64,000 nt of DNA from Platynereis dumerilii (GCA_026936325.1 JAPTHN010000008.1:16026259-16090258); one strand, 5' to 3'; counted from the stretch's first letter, positions 9,824-21,124 are shown. Numbers and translations are program-made. Notes: generated by a model not told the origin, from the letters alone.

Positions 9824-12263
9824 CCTCAGCGTGACAACTTCAACTCTGTCTATAACTCCAGTTTATCGCTGGGGAGGGAACGGAAAAGAGTCATGGACAT
9901 ACATTAGACTTGTTCGGCTATTAGAAGTTTATTTACATTTCGTACTTGTATATCACTTATTTTTGTAACTTATCAGGTCCGGTGTGACTTATACAGTGCG
10001 ACTTACCAAGTGTACCTCAAACAATTTGGTTCCCGGGACCAGAAGGCAACCCCATTCTAATGCCGTCTACCGTCACGAAGACGGGACAGGCTGGGTACTC
10101 CACCTGGCAACACGAATCCTGATATTAGTGATGGCTTTAGCCCCTCTCCTAGGGTCGGAGGGGACACCATGGACCTACTTACGGCCAATCCCTATAGCAA
10201 TGGCATTCCGCCCACGAAGGCTGTGGGTGCCACTAGACGAGAGATGGACCCATACCGACAGATTGGCGTAACAGACCCTGAGGCTAGCACCGTCAACAGT
10301 ATTATCTGGACAAGGCAGCCGTCAGACCCTGCCACGCACCTGACCGGTTGGATCCCAGACCTGTGGGACGTTTTATTTCAGTGCCATTGAAGTTAGAGCC
10401 ATTCTTTTCATTGATTGGACTTTGTCGGTTTTTAATTTGCATTTTGCTGCACTGTGTTTGCACTAGCACTGGGAAACACGTGCGTTTTTGGTTTTTGGTC
10501 AGTGCTATTTTTGGTCAGTGCTATTTTTAGTCAGTGCAGTCCAGATAGGAATGGTGGGCTGAGTTACCTTAACCCGAAAGTCATACTGGCAACAGGTGGT
10601 GAGTATTGACAAGACCAAGACCAGCAGCCGCCTGAGATTTAATGGAGGATGAAACGCACCACTCCGCCAAACCCCGACCCGTTAACTAGACAAGATAACC
10701 GCCGACCGGATGTCTGCGGTCGCTTCAGGAAAACGGCTACTTGAGGCTGCAGAAAATAACTTCAGGTTGTTTCCTGGTATTGTGCCAAGTGTCAGCTTCT
10801 GGCATTCCATAATTTTCTTGTACCCAGTGATTTACTTTGATGCAACAAAAAATAAAAAACATCCTGACATGGGTATACATGTTTATATAGATTTCTTACT
10901 TGTCAGAACATATTTACTTCGCGCGAAGAGAAGCAACAAGACGACGACGAAGACAAGAACAGTGTATTTTTGGACACTGTATTTCGGTGGTTTTGTATAT
11001 ATTTCAAGTGTATATATTTTGCCAGAATATATTTACTTCATTGGTATGTATTAAAGGAATAAATTTCCTTCAGGGGAAGACGACGACGCTGAATAGACTA
11101 TGTGAATTTGGTATATAAAAAAGCTTCTGTCACTCTGCAGGACATGTAAGCCATGGGTCACATAACAGTGGGGTTGTACAGTGCCTTAAAGGCCCACGGT
11201 GTCCTATCTCTTGGACTGTGAACATGGTGTTATTCGCCAAACCGGGCCAACTGTCGATACTTCCGGCCAGGGTCATTGAGGAGCGTCCCACCGCGGCCGG
11301 CAACAGTTCAAGATGCCTTAGTTGCGGTCAGAGAGCAGCGTCCCACCGCGGCTCAGAATTGTCACGTCACTCATATTCTAGAATAGCTACATCATGCTGC
11401 TAAAGATTGTCGTTTTAGTCACGACATGTCTGAAGGCACGGATGCGTACAAACATTTAAAAGCTCACAATCTACAGGGACTCTTGAACCATCAAGAAGGG
11501 ACAACTGGTAATTATCAGTTGTTAAAGAGACAGTACAACCCCAGGATATGGAAATAACCCAACGCAATACAACTGTTATCAGCCAGTATTGACCAACCCA
11601 AGGCTCGAGGCTAGCACCGTCAACAGTGTAACCTGGACAAGGCAGCCGTCAGAACCCTGGAAGGCCACTGCAAGCTGAAATAAGTCCTAACCCCACATCC
11701 CAGCAACTGTGAGCTCTCAAATAGGATCTGACATTACCACCGAATTGGAGTTAATTACCGCGACAACTCAAATGGCCCTGACCGGCCTCGGTGGCACCAG
11801 CAATTGCAGACTTCTGCCAATGTCCAAGCTGCGTGACACCGGTAACCGGAACCCTACATAGGAAAATAACGACAGGTGAAATAAAACATCATTGGACTGA
11901 TATAGGCAGTGTGCCCTCAAGAATTTGGATCGGGACGTAAGCCAGTCTAGAATAGCTAGTTCATTGCTGGTACACCTTTAATGATTTGGATCGCTTTGGC
12001 AGGCTAAATTCCAAGCTGTACTTGGCCACATGGGTCCCAATTCCCAGGAACATCCCAACCTCCCAATTAACCCAGAGCACAGAGGTGATCAGAACGGCCG
12101 TCAATGACTGAGGCCCGAACATTAATCACGTCTGCTGAGCAGCGATAGAAACAAAAGGTGACAAGCCGGCCGTCAACTAGTGAGGCCCGAATTATCAGCT
12201 TTTGGGAAGAATCCGGGTACCGGATCAGGACGGGCTGAGAGGAATGACCCATTGAACTCTGGG
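9824..12263. other. Non-coding spacer of the Gypsy element between pol and the TatD ORF
   Basis: 2.4 kb without a supported protein. It contains a duplicated block of about 48 bp (10,280-10,327 and 11,607-11,653, sharing gaggctagcaccgtcaacag). Shorter duplications are cgtcccaccgcgg (about 11,284 and 11,340) and ggccgtcaa...gaggcccgaa (about 12,096 and 12,167). The repeated modules suggest RNA-level or splice-related signals rather than a lost gene, but this is inference. Confidence 0.6.
10280..11653. repeat. Pair of 48-bp direct repeats in the Gypsy spacer
   Basis: 10,280-10,327 and 11,607-11,653 share gaggctagcaccgtcaacag and, after a short variable part, ctggacaaggcagccgtcag. They lie 1.3 kb apart in the same orientation. 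Confidence 0.85.
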
Positions 12264-12872
12264 CTATTCCACGTGCCCCCGCTGCACGATGTAGTCATTT
12301 AACCAGGCGGGACGCCGTCGCCGGCGTCCCCGCGCACTAGATGGCAAGGTGGGGGAGGCGGCTACTGCTTCGGCTTCCAAGGACTCCGGGTCACCGTGAG
12401 GGAGAACGGGACTGTCAGGCAACCTCCCAGAATCTGTCACGGGAGACATGTCCACGGACGCGGGGTCGGAATCCCCCGGCCAGGTCTGTACTTCAGGGAT
12501 GTTATCGGCAGTGGAATCGTCTTGGCCAACCTGGTCACCAGCCGCTTCCAGGCCGTCTTCATCGAAGAGATGCGACAAATCCCGAAGGTCCTCTGGATCC
12601 TCAATTTCCTCTTCCTCGGCCTCCGGCTGCTCCAGACGACGCCTCTCCCGTCGAGCCCACAGTGGCACATGGGTGGCGGGGCATCGACGAAGGCGGTCAT
12701 GGTGGACCACTTTACGCTTCCTGCGGGAACTGACGACAACGAACAGGCAATCTGAGACTTTACGGACCACTAACATGGGTCCGAGGTATACCGGCTGCAG
12801 CTTGCGAGTTTGCCCCTTCTTACTGCCTCCATTAAGCACATACACCAGGTCCCCAACGTCATAGTCGGTCAA
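12264..12872 (-). CDS. Gypsy integrase C-terminal (GPY/F-like) part
   Basis: This frame begins with YDVGDLVYVLN and continues to LGPMLVVRKVSDCLFVV, the GPY/F module that ends Ty3/Gypsy integrases. An acidic, low-complexity stretch follows, then a basic tail ending RRRRRPAWLNDYIV, a typical terminus for these polyproteins. It is the 3' part of the element's pol region. Confidence 0.85.
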   Translation of the reverse strand: MTDYDVGDLVYVLNGGSKKGQTRKLQPVYLGPMLVVRKVSDCLFVVVSSRRKRKVVHHDRLRRCPATHVPLWARRERRRLEQPEAEEEEIEDPEDLRDLSHLFDEDGLEAAGDQVGQDDSTADNIPEVQTWPGDSDPASVDMSPVTDSGRLPDSPVLPHGDPESLEAEAVAASPTLPSSARGRRRRRPAWLNDYIVQRGHVE

Positions 12873-15800
12873 ATGAATCCGCCGGTCGTAGAATCTTTTT
12901 GCGGTCCTGGAGAGCTGTCCCTAACTTCTTCCTGGCACAGGTATGCACGTCTTGCAGCTTGTCCCGCAGATCCCGGACATGTTCCACTGGATTCTCCGGG
13001 GTTGCCGCACCCGGAACACTGGCGAGGAGGTCCACCGGCAGCGTGACCTCACGGCCCAGCATCATCATGTTGGCCGTGAAGCCAGTGGATCTATTCACCG
13101 TGGCCCGTAATGCCATACCAACAAAAGGCAAATATTGGTCCCAAAGTCCCTGTTTTCCATCGATGTGAATCCGCAGCTTGGCCAGAATCTCCCGGTTCAT
13201 CCGCTCAACTTGACCGTTGGCACTGGGCCGGTAAGGAGTAGTTCGGGTTTTCGCCATTTGTAGCAACTGACACATCTCTTGGAAGAGCCGGCTTTCGAAG
13301 TTAGCTCCTTGATCGGTGAACACATCCAGGGCACACCCTAAGCGGCATACGAATTCTTCGACAAAGGCCCGAGCCACCCTCTCGGCCGTTTGTTCTGGCA
13401 GGGCCTTGACTTCCACCCACTTGGTGTACTGGTCAATCATTACAAGGATATACTTGTTGCCCTGGGCCGTCTCTGCTAGAGGCCCCAGAATGTCTACATG
13501 CACACGTTCCATTGGTTCTCCGGCCACATATTTTGTCATTGGGAAGCGAGCATGACGGTTGGCTTTCTTGTGCCGATTGCAGCGGTCGCACTGGCCAATA
13601 TGAAGTCGCAAATCCAACCTCATGCCAACCCAGAAGTACTGTCTCAGGAGCACATGGTAGGTCTTCTCAGGTCCCGGATGTCCGGTGCACACATTATCAT
13701 GAGCGGTCTGCATCACCAGCGGTCGATGTTGCCTAGGAACCACAAGAAGAGGACGGCTGGTCCCAGGAGTAGGTCCTATCCACTGGTAATACAAAACCTC
13801 ATCAATCACACTCAGGGAATCCTTCAATCGCCAGAGATGCTTTACCATGGCGCTCTGTCCAAACAACGTTGCATCATCGGGTGGCTCCCCCTGGAGCCAT
13901 TGCAGCAGCACTGAAATGTCAGGATCTTGGGCCTGCGCCTCAGCCCAAGGGATGGGTGGCATTGGAGCCAGTTCATCATCAGGCCCTTCCTCCTCGCTCC
14001 GGATGACTTTCACGGCAAGGGTCAAGGGAATGACATCATCGACGGTGGCCTCGAACCGCTCCCACCGGTCGTGCATTCGTTGGCAATAGTCACATCCTCC
14101 ACAGGGCAGGTGTCGTAACTCAACATCAGCTTCATAATAGGGACATTCCGGAGCCACCGAACGGCTCAGACCGTCGGCATTCCCATGCTGTTTACCGGGT
14201 CGGTGAGTCAGTTCGAAATCAAACTGTGCAATGGCCTCCAGCCATCGTGCTAATTGGCCCTCCAGGTTCTTGAAACGCATCAGCCAGGTCAGGCTATTAT
14301 GGTCTGTACGGACCAGGAAGGATCTCCCGAGAAGGTAGAACCGGAATTGATTCAGAAAAACCACCAATGACAGCAACTCTTTTCGGGTGGTACAGTATCG
14401 CCGCTGAGCAGCGGAGAGAGCCTGACTGGCATAAGCAATAGTCCGTTCCTGCCCGTCCTGCACTTGGGACAGCTCCGCTCCCACGGCCACAGAGCTAGCG
14501 TCGACATCGAGGATAAAGGTGCCCGTGGAATTGGGGTAGGCCAACACCGGTGCCGTGACCATCGCTTGTTGTAACCGGTCCATAGCTCGCTGATGCACGT
14601 CGGTCCAGTTCACTTTCCCACCAGAGGGCGTAGTCTTGACCAGGAAGTAGAGTGGGCTGCATATCTCTGCCATCTGAGGGATAAATTCCCGGTGATAGTT
14701 CACGAATCCCAGGAAAGCCTCCAGTTCCGTGCGAGTGGACGGCCTTGGCCATTCCAGGACACTCTGCACCTTAGCATCGGAGATACTGATGCCACTCCTC
14801 CCAACCTTCCTCCCCAGGAAGTCGACTTCTGTGGTGAAGAGTTCACACTTACGGGGCTTGAACTTCAGATTGTGAACTTGAAATCTCCTGAAGACCTCCT
14901 CCAGAGTCTGTAGATGTAGGTCGAAGGACTTTCCAAGCACTATCAGGTCGTCTAGATATACCAAAACGTCCTGCCATAACATATTCCGCAGGACGAACGT
15001 CATGATACGCTGATACGTCGCCGGCGAGTTGCAAAGTCCCATGGCTAATCTCACGTGTTCATAGAGTCCGTACTTGGTGATGAAAGCGGTTTTGTGGCGG
15101 TCGTCCGGGTGGATTAAGACCTGCCAATAGCCGCTTGCCATATCGAGGGTACTGAAGAAGACGTTGTCGGCAAGGGCATCCAGGCACTCTTCAATCAGAG
15201 GCAACGGAAAACTGTCCTTTCTGGTGACCTTGTTCAAGCCGCGATAGTCCAAACAATACCTATACTTTCCGTCCTTCTTCTTCACTATCACCGGGGCCGC
15301 CGCCCACTCCGAGGATGACGGCTGGATGATCCCACTATCCAACATACTCTGCAGGTGACGCTCCTCCTGATCCTGGAAGCCCAACGGAGTTCTCCGGAGC
15401 CCATGACGAACCGGTGCCGCGTCCCCAGTATCGATGCGATGCATTATTCCCGCAAACTCGCCTAAATCAAAATCGTGCTGAGCGAAAGCTGACCGGTAAT
15501 TCACCAGTAACTCCCGCAATTTCTCCCGTTCCCCCTCCCCCTCTAAATTTACCAAGCTCCTCTCAAAGAGGGCATTCAATTCACCAGCCAGTGGGACTGG
15601 TTGGGAGGTATCAGGGACGGCGGTCTCGCCGGGCAAAGTGTCAATAATGGGGGCAGCGCGATCATGGGGCTCTTTGCGGGGGTCAGACACAAGGTCGACC
15701 GCCTGCGCAACAGCCACCACACAACCAACTGGCACATGATTACTCTTCTCGGTTAAGTTAGCTGCTAGGATTACAGGGCGACTATAAGAGTCCAACAACA

Positions 15801-16551
15801 CTGGCGGAAAAACAATGCCCTCCACTGAGGGTATGGGCTCAATCATCACCAACCCACCCTCAGGAAAGCATTCAGGAATGTCACAAACCAATTGGGAATA
15901 GTGAAGACCAGGAATAGTGGTCTTCTCATTGACCACCACCGGAGCCACTGTCCTCCTGGCACTGGTAATGGAAGTGATATATTCCGCCACAATAATGGAG
16001 TCCCCAATCTGAAGATAACCTTGGCTAAAATTTAGCTGAGCCTCCACATCGTGAAGGAAATCTAACCCGAGTATCAAGGGGTCGCGAAAATCACCTACAA
16101 TCACATCCCAATAGTACACAGCGTTTCCAACGGCTATCGGAACGGCATGGGCCAGATGAGCCGACATGCCCATGGCCTTCCCAACCCCCTGAACAGTAAT
16201 ACAATTTGGTTTTGAAACCTCAAGATTAGCTTGTCTACACAAATCATTGTTAATAACCGTGGCCTGTGATCCCGTATCGATGATAGCAGAGACCCGCACA
16301 TTCCCCACCACAGCAGGAATGGTCATGGTCAGACCATGTGAAGCTGGAGAAGGTCTCTGAGCAGTCACGGACGACCCTCCCACTTGGTATAGGTTGCGAG
16401 GAGGAGAAAGTGTCGGAATCTGCGATCGCTGGGAAGTCACGGTGACCTCGTCCTCTGGAGGACGAGGTAAGTTCCGGTCGGACATGAACGGGTCGACAGC
16501 ATGACCGCTTACTGTCGCCCGCTCACATTTTGGGAATGACGTTCCGGACAA
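12859..16551 (-). CDS. Gypsy pol: protease, reverse transcriptase, RNase H, integrase
   Basis: A 1,230-codon frame. Domains in order: an aspartic protease with IDTGSQATVI near residue 90; reverse transcriptase with the YLDDLIVL active-site box in the middle; RNase H starting at ILDVDASSVAVGAELSQ; the integrase zinc domain (HDNVCTGHPG ... CDRCNRHKK); and the DDE core around VHVDILGP, VFTDQGANFES and NGQVERMNRE. RNase H before integrase is the Ty3/Gypsy order. A CCHC zinc knuckle (CYLC...GHFRADC) is coded in the short gag-pol junction just upstream (about 16,555-16,600). Gypsy elements usually express pol by frameshift or read-through from gag. Confidence 0.95.
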   Translation of the reverse strand: MSGTSFPKCERATVSGHAVDPFMSDRNLPRPPEDEVTVTSQRSQIPTLSPPRNLYQVGGSSVTAQRPSPASHGLTMTIPAVVGNVRVSAIIDTGSQATVINNDLCRQANLEVSKPNCITVQGVGKAMGMSAHLAHAVPIAVGNAVYYWDVIVGDFRDPLILGLDFLHDVEAQLNFSQGYLQIGDSIIVAEYITSITSARRTVAPVVVNEKTTIPGLHYSQLVCDIPECFPEGGLVMIEPIPSVEGIVFPPVLLDSYSRPVILAANLTEKSNHVPVGCVVAVAQAVDLVSDPRKEPHDRAAPIIDTLPGETAVPDTSQPVPLAGELNALFERSLVNLEGEGEREKLRELLVNYRSAFAQHDFDLGEFAGIMHRIDTGDAAPVRHGLRRTPLGFQDQEERHLQSMLDSGIIQPSSSEWAAAPVIVKKKDGKYRYCLDYRGLNKVTRKDSFPLPLIEECLDALADNVFFSTLDMASGYWQVLIHPDDRHKTAFITKYGLYEHVRLAMGLCNSPATYQRIMTFVLRNMLWQDVLVYLDDLIVLGKSFDLHLQTLEEVFRRFQVHNLKFKPRKCELFTTEVDFLGRKVGRSGISISDAKVQSVLEWPRPSTRTELEAFLGFVNYHREFIPQMAEICSPLYFLVKTTPSGGKVNWTDVHQRAMDRLQQAMVTAPVLAYPNSTGTFILDVDASSVAVGAELSQVQDGQERTIAYASQALSAAQRRYCTTRKELLSLVVFLNQFRFYLLGRSFLVRTDHNSLTWLMRFKNLEGQLARWLEAIAQFDFELTHRPGKQHGNADGLSRSVAPECPYYEADVELRHLPCGGCDYCQRMHDRWERFEATVDDVIPLTLAVKVIRSEEEGPDDELAPMPPIPWAEAQAQDPDISVLLQWLQGEPPDDATLFGQSAMVKHLWRLKDSLSVIDEVLYYQWIGPTPGTSRPLLVVPRQHRPLVMQTAHDNVCTGHPGPEKTYHVLLRQYFWVGMRLDLRLHIGQCDRCNRHKKANRHARFPMTKYVAGEPMERVHVDILGPLAETAQGNKYILVMIDQYTKWVEVKALPEQTAERVARAFVEEFVCRLGCALDVFTDQGANFESRLFQEMCQLLQMAKTRTTPYRPSANGQVERMNREILAKLRIHIDGKQGLWDQYLPFVGMALRATVNRSTGFTANMMMLGREVTLPVDLLASVPGAATPENPVEHVRDLRDKLQDVHTCARKKLGTALQDRKKILRPADSFDRL

Positions 16552-16631
16552 TCAGCCCGGAAATGACCCGGCTTATCACAAAGATAGCATCGATCATGCA
16601 AAGGTGATCGCCGATTCGGCGATCGATTAGG

Positions 16632-19600
16632 TTACCCATTACGGCTACCTGAATTACGATTACCAGAGAACCGGGGAGACAAGTCACGAGGGAAGCACTG
16701 GATGGCTATGGATGCGGTACGAGGTGGACGTCGAGGAGGAGGGCTGACTAGACTGGTGGACATATGTCGGACTCCAATGCCCATTTCTTCTTCATGAAAC
16801 GTCACATGACGCCCACGGGTCGCCGATGATCGCCCAAGGAGTTTATTCAACGCTGTTTCCTCCTTGACTGCAACCAAGGCATCCCCAACGGTCGTCGGTC
16901 GCAATCTGGCGGCATCTCGTGCTACATTGCCATCTCGGACTCCTTTCAGGAAAGCTTCAGTGGCGAACTTATTTCGATGCTCTTCGTCGATTCCCTCGTA
17001 CGCAATTGCGGCAGACTTCTGCACCCGATCGGCGAAATCTTCCAATTTCTCGTCGGTCCGCTGACGGATATCATATATCTCGCCGCGGATCACATCTGGG
17101 CGATCAGGAGTTCCAAATCTCTTCTTGAACTGTCTCTTTAACAACTGGTAATCACCCGTGGTTCCATCGGGTAACGTCATAATGTACTCCACTGCTTTAC
17201 CAGACAAACAGGCCTTGAACTGTTCCAACTGTTCCGCCTCATTCCAGTTATACCGGCCAGCCATACCCTCGAGCTGGTATAGGAAGGGCTCATACTTGCC
17301 ATCTGCACCGTTGAATTCAGGAAGACGTGGTCGGGGTAATTCAGCACCACGACGAGGCGGATCAGCGCCACGGTGATTAGCGGAGCGGTGAGCGCCATAC
17401 ACCTGAAGAGGAACGTCAAAATCATCCTCGTGGTGTGCCCGAGTGGGTGGTGGCCAATACGGGGATGAATGACGCACCGAAGATGGATCCTGTGAGGGTC
17501 TTCCCGTACCCTCCCGGATATAATCGGTCGGTTGACTAGAAGCAGATTCTTTGGAACCGTTAGGTCTCTCACCTCCTCTATCCTGCTCCTTACGCAACTG
17601 GGCAACTGTTTCACTGACCACCTCTCGGATACTCTCTCGGAAATCTGACAGAGACGGGGCATCTCCTTGAGGGACAGGGCGAATAAGGTTGGCCTGTACT
17701 CGGGCCGGGAACAGGTCCGGCTGCTGCTCAGGCCGCGCCCAAGAACCTGAGTATACCTCATCTCGGGGCGGAATGGATGATCCGGAAGTAGCGTAGGAGT
17801 AAACTGGCTCCGGCGCCACAGGTTCAGGTGGGTGGCGCCGAGGTCGCAAGTGGGAATATGTGGATGTGGTTCCCTGCACGGGCTTCAATTCTCCCACCGA
17901 AGTCGAACTCCTTGCTTGCTCCAACCGTCGTGGAACATAAGGAATGGTCTTCACTGGCCGGGATCGAGGACTGATCCCAGAGACACGAGGGTCCGATCGG
18001 TGTTCGGCGGAGGGGCGGGACTTCACTTCCTGGTACTGAGGAACAGAATGGCGCACCGTTGGCTCCTTAACAGCAGAACCAGCACATCCATCGGATGGCG
18101 GAATGTCTACGGGCACTGAGGTGGCGAGGGAACGCCGTTCAGTCTTCACAGTACTTCGACTGGACCGAGAACCACCCCAACCGGATGGTTGGACGGTTGA
18201 AGTTAACTGAGGTCCCGGGTCCCGTCGCGGACCACTAGCATTGGAAAGAACCCGCACCGGCTCATCAGGTAAACTAGACGGAGGCCTCAATGGATGGGCT
18301 AAGGGAACCACCACCCTGGGAGTGGATCGAAGATCGGCAGACGTGTCTTGGACCACTGCCGGTACATGATGTACTAAGGTCCGCTTCAACTTCCCTGGTA
18401 TCACTTCGACGGGTGGCGCCAACGGAGTCATACCACATGCTGATGGTGGCGGAACTTGAAAGGGACCTGTAGATGGATGGTCCTCCAATGGTGCTACTAA
18501 GTTGTCACGAAGGGACAACCCCATCGAGTCCCACTTCATATCTTCAAGGGAATTCTCCTCCACTTCGTCTTCGTCCAGAGCACTTCCAGCAGTCTGTCGA
18601 CTAGGATCCTCATCAGCCCACTGTAACTGTTTCAGCACAACATCCCTGGTTCGAGCGGGTTCATGTGGTCGATCTGTGGCTTGGAGATATTTCTGAAATT
18701 CGGGAACGCCCTGTTCCAGAGTGGGTGGTCGATAGATGCGGGTAGGGGGAATCTGCCGCATGATGTGGCCAAATACCACAGCCGGGTCAGCTGGGTCCAC
18801 CTCCAATTCCTCGGCCGCCTCTTCTGGCACTTCCTCAACAGTGGGTTTGGCCTCGGGAGGCAGATCAGGCTCACCAACAGATCCTAGTGGGACCGCCGAG
18901 ATAACATCGGTGTCAGCATACGATTCAAACTGAAGACGACTCGCGCAGGCATCAATGTAATGTTCAATGTCCGCCTGGCGCGAGCGACCATTTGACCAAT
19001 CCAACGGTCTTTCCGGAGAACGGCCACTTTTGGATCTCCGGGATCGGGTTGAGCTGGGTGTGCCGTTACGGCTACGTTGCACGGACAGGTCAGCTAATTG
19101 TTCAGAAACCCGTTCCATGACCCCCTTGAACTCACTGGCAACCGCATCCAATCTGGATTCCAAACTTCCTTGAACACCACGGACCATATTTTCAATGTCC
19201 GTCCATTGGCGCAAGACGTATTCTTCTGTATCATGGGCTCTTCGTAACATCCGAGACACCCACTTCCTCTGACTCGTGGTACTGCGACGACTATTATCTG
19301 ATGCGTTGTCATCAGAAGAGCTCTCCGCCGTCTCCGACGGTACATCCACCGTCGAGTCCCGATATTTGGAGAAAGACGTCATCATTGATGCGGATGCCGA
19401 AGACGTTGTCACTGGAATGTTCATATTTTCAGGAAGGGCCTGCTGGCTCTCCACTCCCACAGCTTCCGGTGACACTTCCGGTCCGCCGACTGCACCGGCC
19501 TGCTCCGCCGTCGGGGCCATCTTCTCTGAGGACTCCTCCGTGGCACCGGCCGCTGACATCTTATCACCAGGATTGACTCTCGCTGACATCTTATCACCAG

Positions 19601-19859
19601 ATTTATCACCAGACATCTCCTGTCCAAAACAGATGACACCGCTATCCAATAACCGACGCCAATGATCCCCCAATTTCACCCGACCTTCCAGAGTCTCTAA
19701 AGTTAATTCAGGCGTAACTTCGCGTTCACGAAGTATCAGGGCAGCTCGGGCTTCACCAACTTGTGGCAAAGACAGAAGCTGTTCATATGAGGCAGTCCTA
19801 ATATCAACAGGGAGTGTCATGTTCACCAGATAACGATTGAACATATACCAAATAATCAA
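16632..19859 (-). CDS. Gypsy gag with N-terminal helix-hairpin-helix-like segment
   Basis: A 1,075-codon frame, very long for a Gypsy Gag. Residues about 18-55 (DIRTASYEQLLSLPQVGEAR, followed by AALILRERE) resemble the ComEA-type helix-hairpin-helix fold that binds DNA non-specifically. A long Ser/Pro/Arg-rich, low-complexity middle follows. Toward the end comes a retrotransposon Gag capsid-like domain (KYEPFLYQLEGMAGRYNW, LKRQFKKRFG, EKLEDFADRVQK). The capsid assignment rests on family resemblance; the helix-hairpin-helix call rests on the pattern only. Confidence 0.85.
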   Translation of the reverse strand: MIIWYMFNRYLVNMTLPVDIRTASYEQLLSLPQVGEARAALILREREVTPELTLETLEGRVKLGDHWRRLLDSGVICFGQEMSGDKSGDKMSARVNPGDKMSAAGATEESSEKMAPTAEQAGAVGGPEVSPEAVGVESQQALPENMNIPVTTSSASASMMTSFSKYRDSTVDVPSETAESSSDDNASDNSRRSTTSQRKWVSRMLRRAHDTEEYVLRQWTDIENMVRGVQGSLESRLDAVASEFKGVMERVSEQLADLSVQRSRNGTPSSTRSRRSKSGRSPERPLDWSNGRSRQADIEHYIDACASRLQFESYADTDVISAVPLGSVGEPDLPPEAKPTVEEVPEEAAEELEVDPADPAVVFGHIMRQIPPTRIYRPPTLEQGVPEFQKYLQATDRPHEPARTRDVVLKQLQWADEDPSRQTAGSALDEDEVEENSLEDMKWDSMGLSLRDNLVAPLEDHPSTGPFQVPPPSACGMTPLAPPVEVIPGKLKRTLVHHVPAVVQDTSADLRSTPRVVVPLAHPLRPPSSLPDEPVRVLSNASGPRRDPGPQLTSTVQPSGWGGSRSSRSTVKTERRSLATSVPVDIPPSDGCAGSAVKEPTVRHSVPQYQEVKSRPSAEHRSDPRVSGISPRSRPVKTIPYVPRRLEQARSSTSVGELKPVQGTTSTYSHLRPRRHPPEPVAPEPVYSYATSGSSIPPRDEVYSGSWARPEQQPDLFPARVQANLIRPVPQGDAPSLSDFRESIREVVSETVAQLRKEQDRGGERPNGSKESASSQPTDYIREGTGRPSQDPSSVRHSSPYWPPPTRAHHEDDFDVPLQVYGAHRSANHRGADPPRRGAELPRPRLPEFNGADGKYEPFLYQLEGMAGRYNWNEAEQLEQFKACLSGKAVEYIMTLPDGTTGDYQLLKRQFKKRFGTPDRPDVIRGEIYDIRQRTDEKLEDFADRVQKSAAIAYEGIDEEHRNKFATEAFLKGVRDGNVARDAARLRPTTVGDALVAVKEETALNKLLGRSSATRGRHVTFHEEEMGIGVRHMSTSLVSPPPRRPPRTASIAIQCFPRDLSPRFSGNRNSGSRNG

Positions 19860-20566
19860 TTATTTGGAGCTGTTACTGCCAGTTGACGGCCGTCAGCAAG
19901 CTGAGGCCAGAAAAACGCGGCAAGTAACAGAAGAAACCAATAGATACTGAAATGAAGATGCAAGGCTGAAAGGCCGCCGAAATGTTTGGGGCCCTGACAA
20001 CCAGGCATCCACAAAACAATAAATATCGCAGACAATAACTATCCACAGACGACAATAAATATCCACAGACAAACAGTCTCCTATTGAGTACTGATATTTA
20101 TTGCTCTGTGGACACAGGACTCTTTTAGGCTCCTAGACTTGTTTCACTGACAGCTACACTGTATTACCTGCAGCTAAACCTCAGCCCAAGACGAGTCACA
20201 CAGTGCGAGGTTAGGTTGATAATTGTCAGTGTGGGGTCCTCGCAACCAAGTGCTGTATCGCTGGATACAGTCAAATAGTAAGAGAAGACATACGCGTTGC
20301 AATGGTCACGCTGAAGCGTCTGGAGATAGAAGGAGGAAACGTAAGCGTAGTCACGCTGACGCACAGTAACGACGGAGTTCAAGACAACTATTATTATTAA
20401 ATAACCCCTTAACTGCACAATACGCGAATCAGTTGCAGACACAACACAACCGGATACGGCACCGTACCGTATCAGGCGACGAGTATCTGCGCACAGAACA
20501 ATCAATTCTCCCTCTATGGATGGAGAACAATGGGTTCAATTATAGGTTTAGTTATGTAATCCCTTA

Positions 20567-20712
20567 AGTCACACTTTAGTAAGTCACACTGGGGTTAAGT
20601 CACAAACGGGGTATACATGAGTCACACTTTAGTAAGTAACAAACGGGGTATACCTGAGTCACACTTTAGTAAGTCACACTGGGGTTAAGTCACAAACGGG
20701 GTATACACAAGT
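20567..20712. repeat. Tandem repeat in Gypsy leader
   Basis: Alternating blocks of gtcacactttagtaag, tcacactggggttaag and tcacaaacggggtatac are repeated two to three times. Confidence 0.85.
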
Positions 20713-20737
20713 TAGTTTCTGGAAGTTATATCAATAA

Positions 20738-20840
20738 TTTTCTCAAAATTCACACCAACTGTATGCCTTGGCGAACACCCGACTGTCAACTGACAATATG
20801 ATAGGACGAGTTGGGGTAATCCACCCGGCACTACAGACTG
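20738..20840. repeat. Leader module, copy 1 (103 bp)
   Basis: Contains tgtatgccttggcgaa, ctgtcaactgacaatatg, ataggacgagttg and ccacccggcactacagactg. Nearly the same as the module at 21,022-21,124. Confidence 0.9.
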
Positions 20841-21021
20841 GCCCTAACTAATTCTCAGTAAAGAAATGTCGAAGAGAGCAGGCTTGAAGGGCCACCAAGA
20901 CTAAGTCCGGGGCTCCGACAAACAAGTCAGTTCGACAGATCGAATCAACCAGTTCAATCAATAGCTAAATCACTAAGTCACTTCATAACAATAAGTTGTG
21001 TCAATATAACAAATTTTGACA

Positions 21022-21124
21022 ATCTCTAAAAATACGCACAATCTGTATGCCTTGGCGAATACCCAGCTGTCAACTGACAATATGATAGGACGAGTTGAGA
21101 CTATCCACCCGGCAATACAGACTG
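21022..21124. repeat. Leader module, copy 2 (103 bp)
   Basis: Same block order and length as copy 1, with scattered substitutions. Confidence 0.9.

Noticed and set aside
12341-12864. Several plus-strand open frames of 100-138 codons opposite pol
   Set aside because: They are antisense shadows of the Gypsy integrase tail and pol coding strand; GC-rich codon structure keeps both strands open. No domain.
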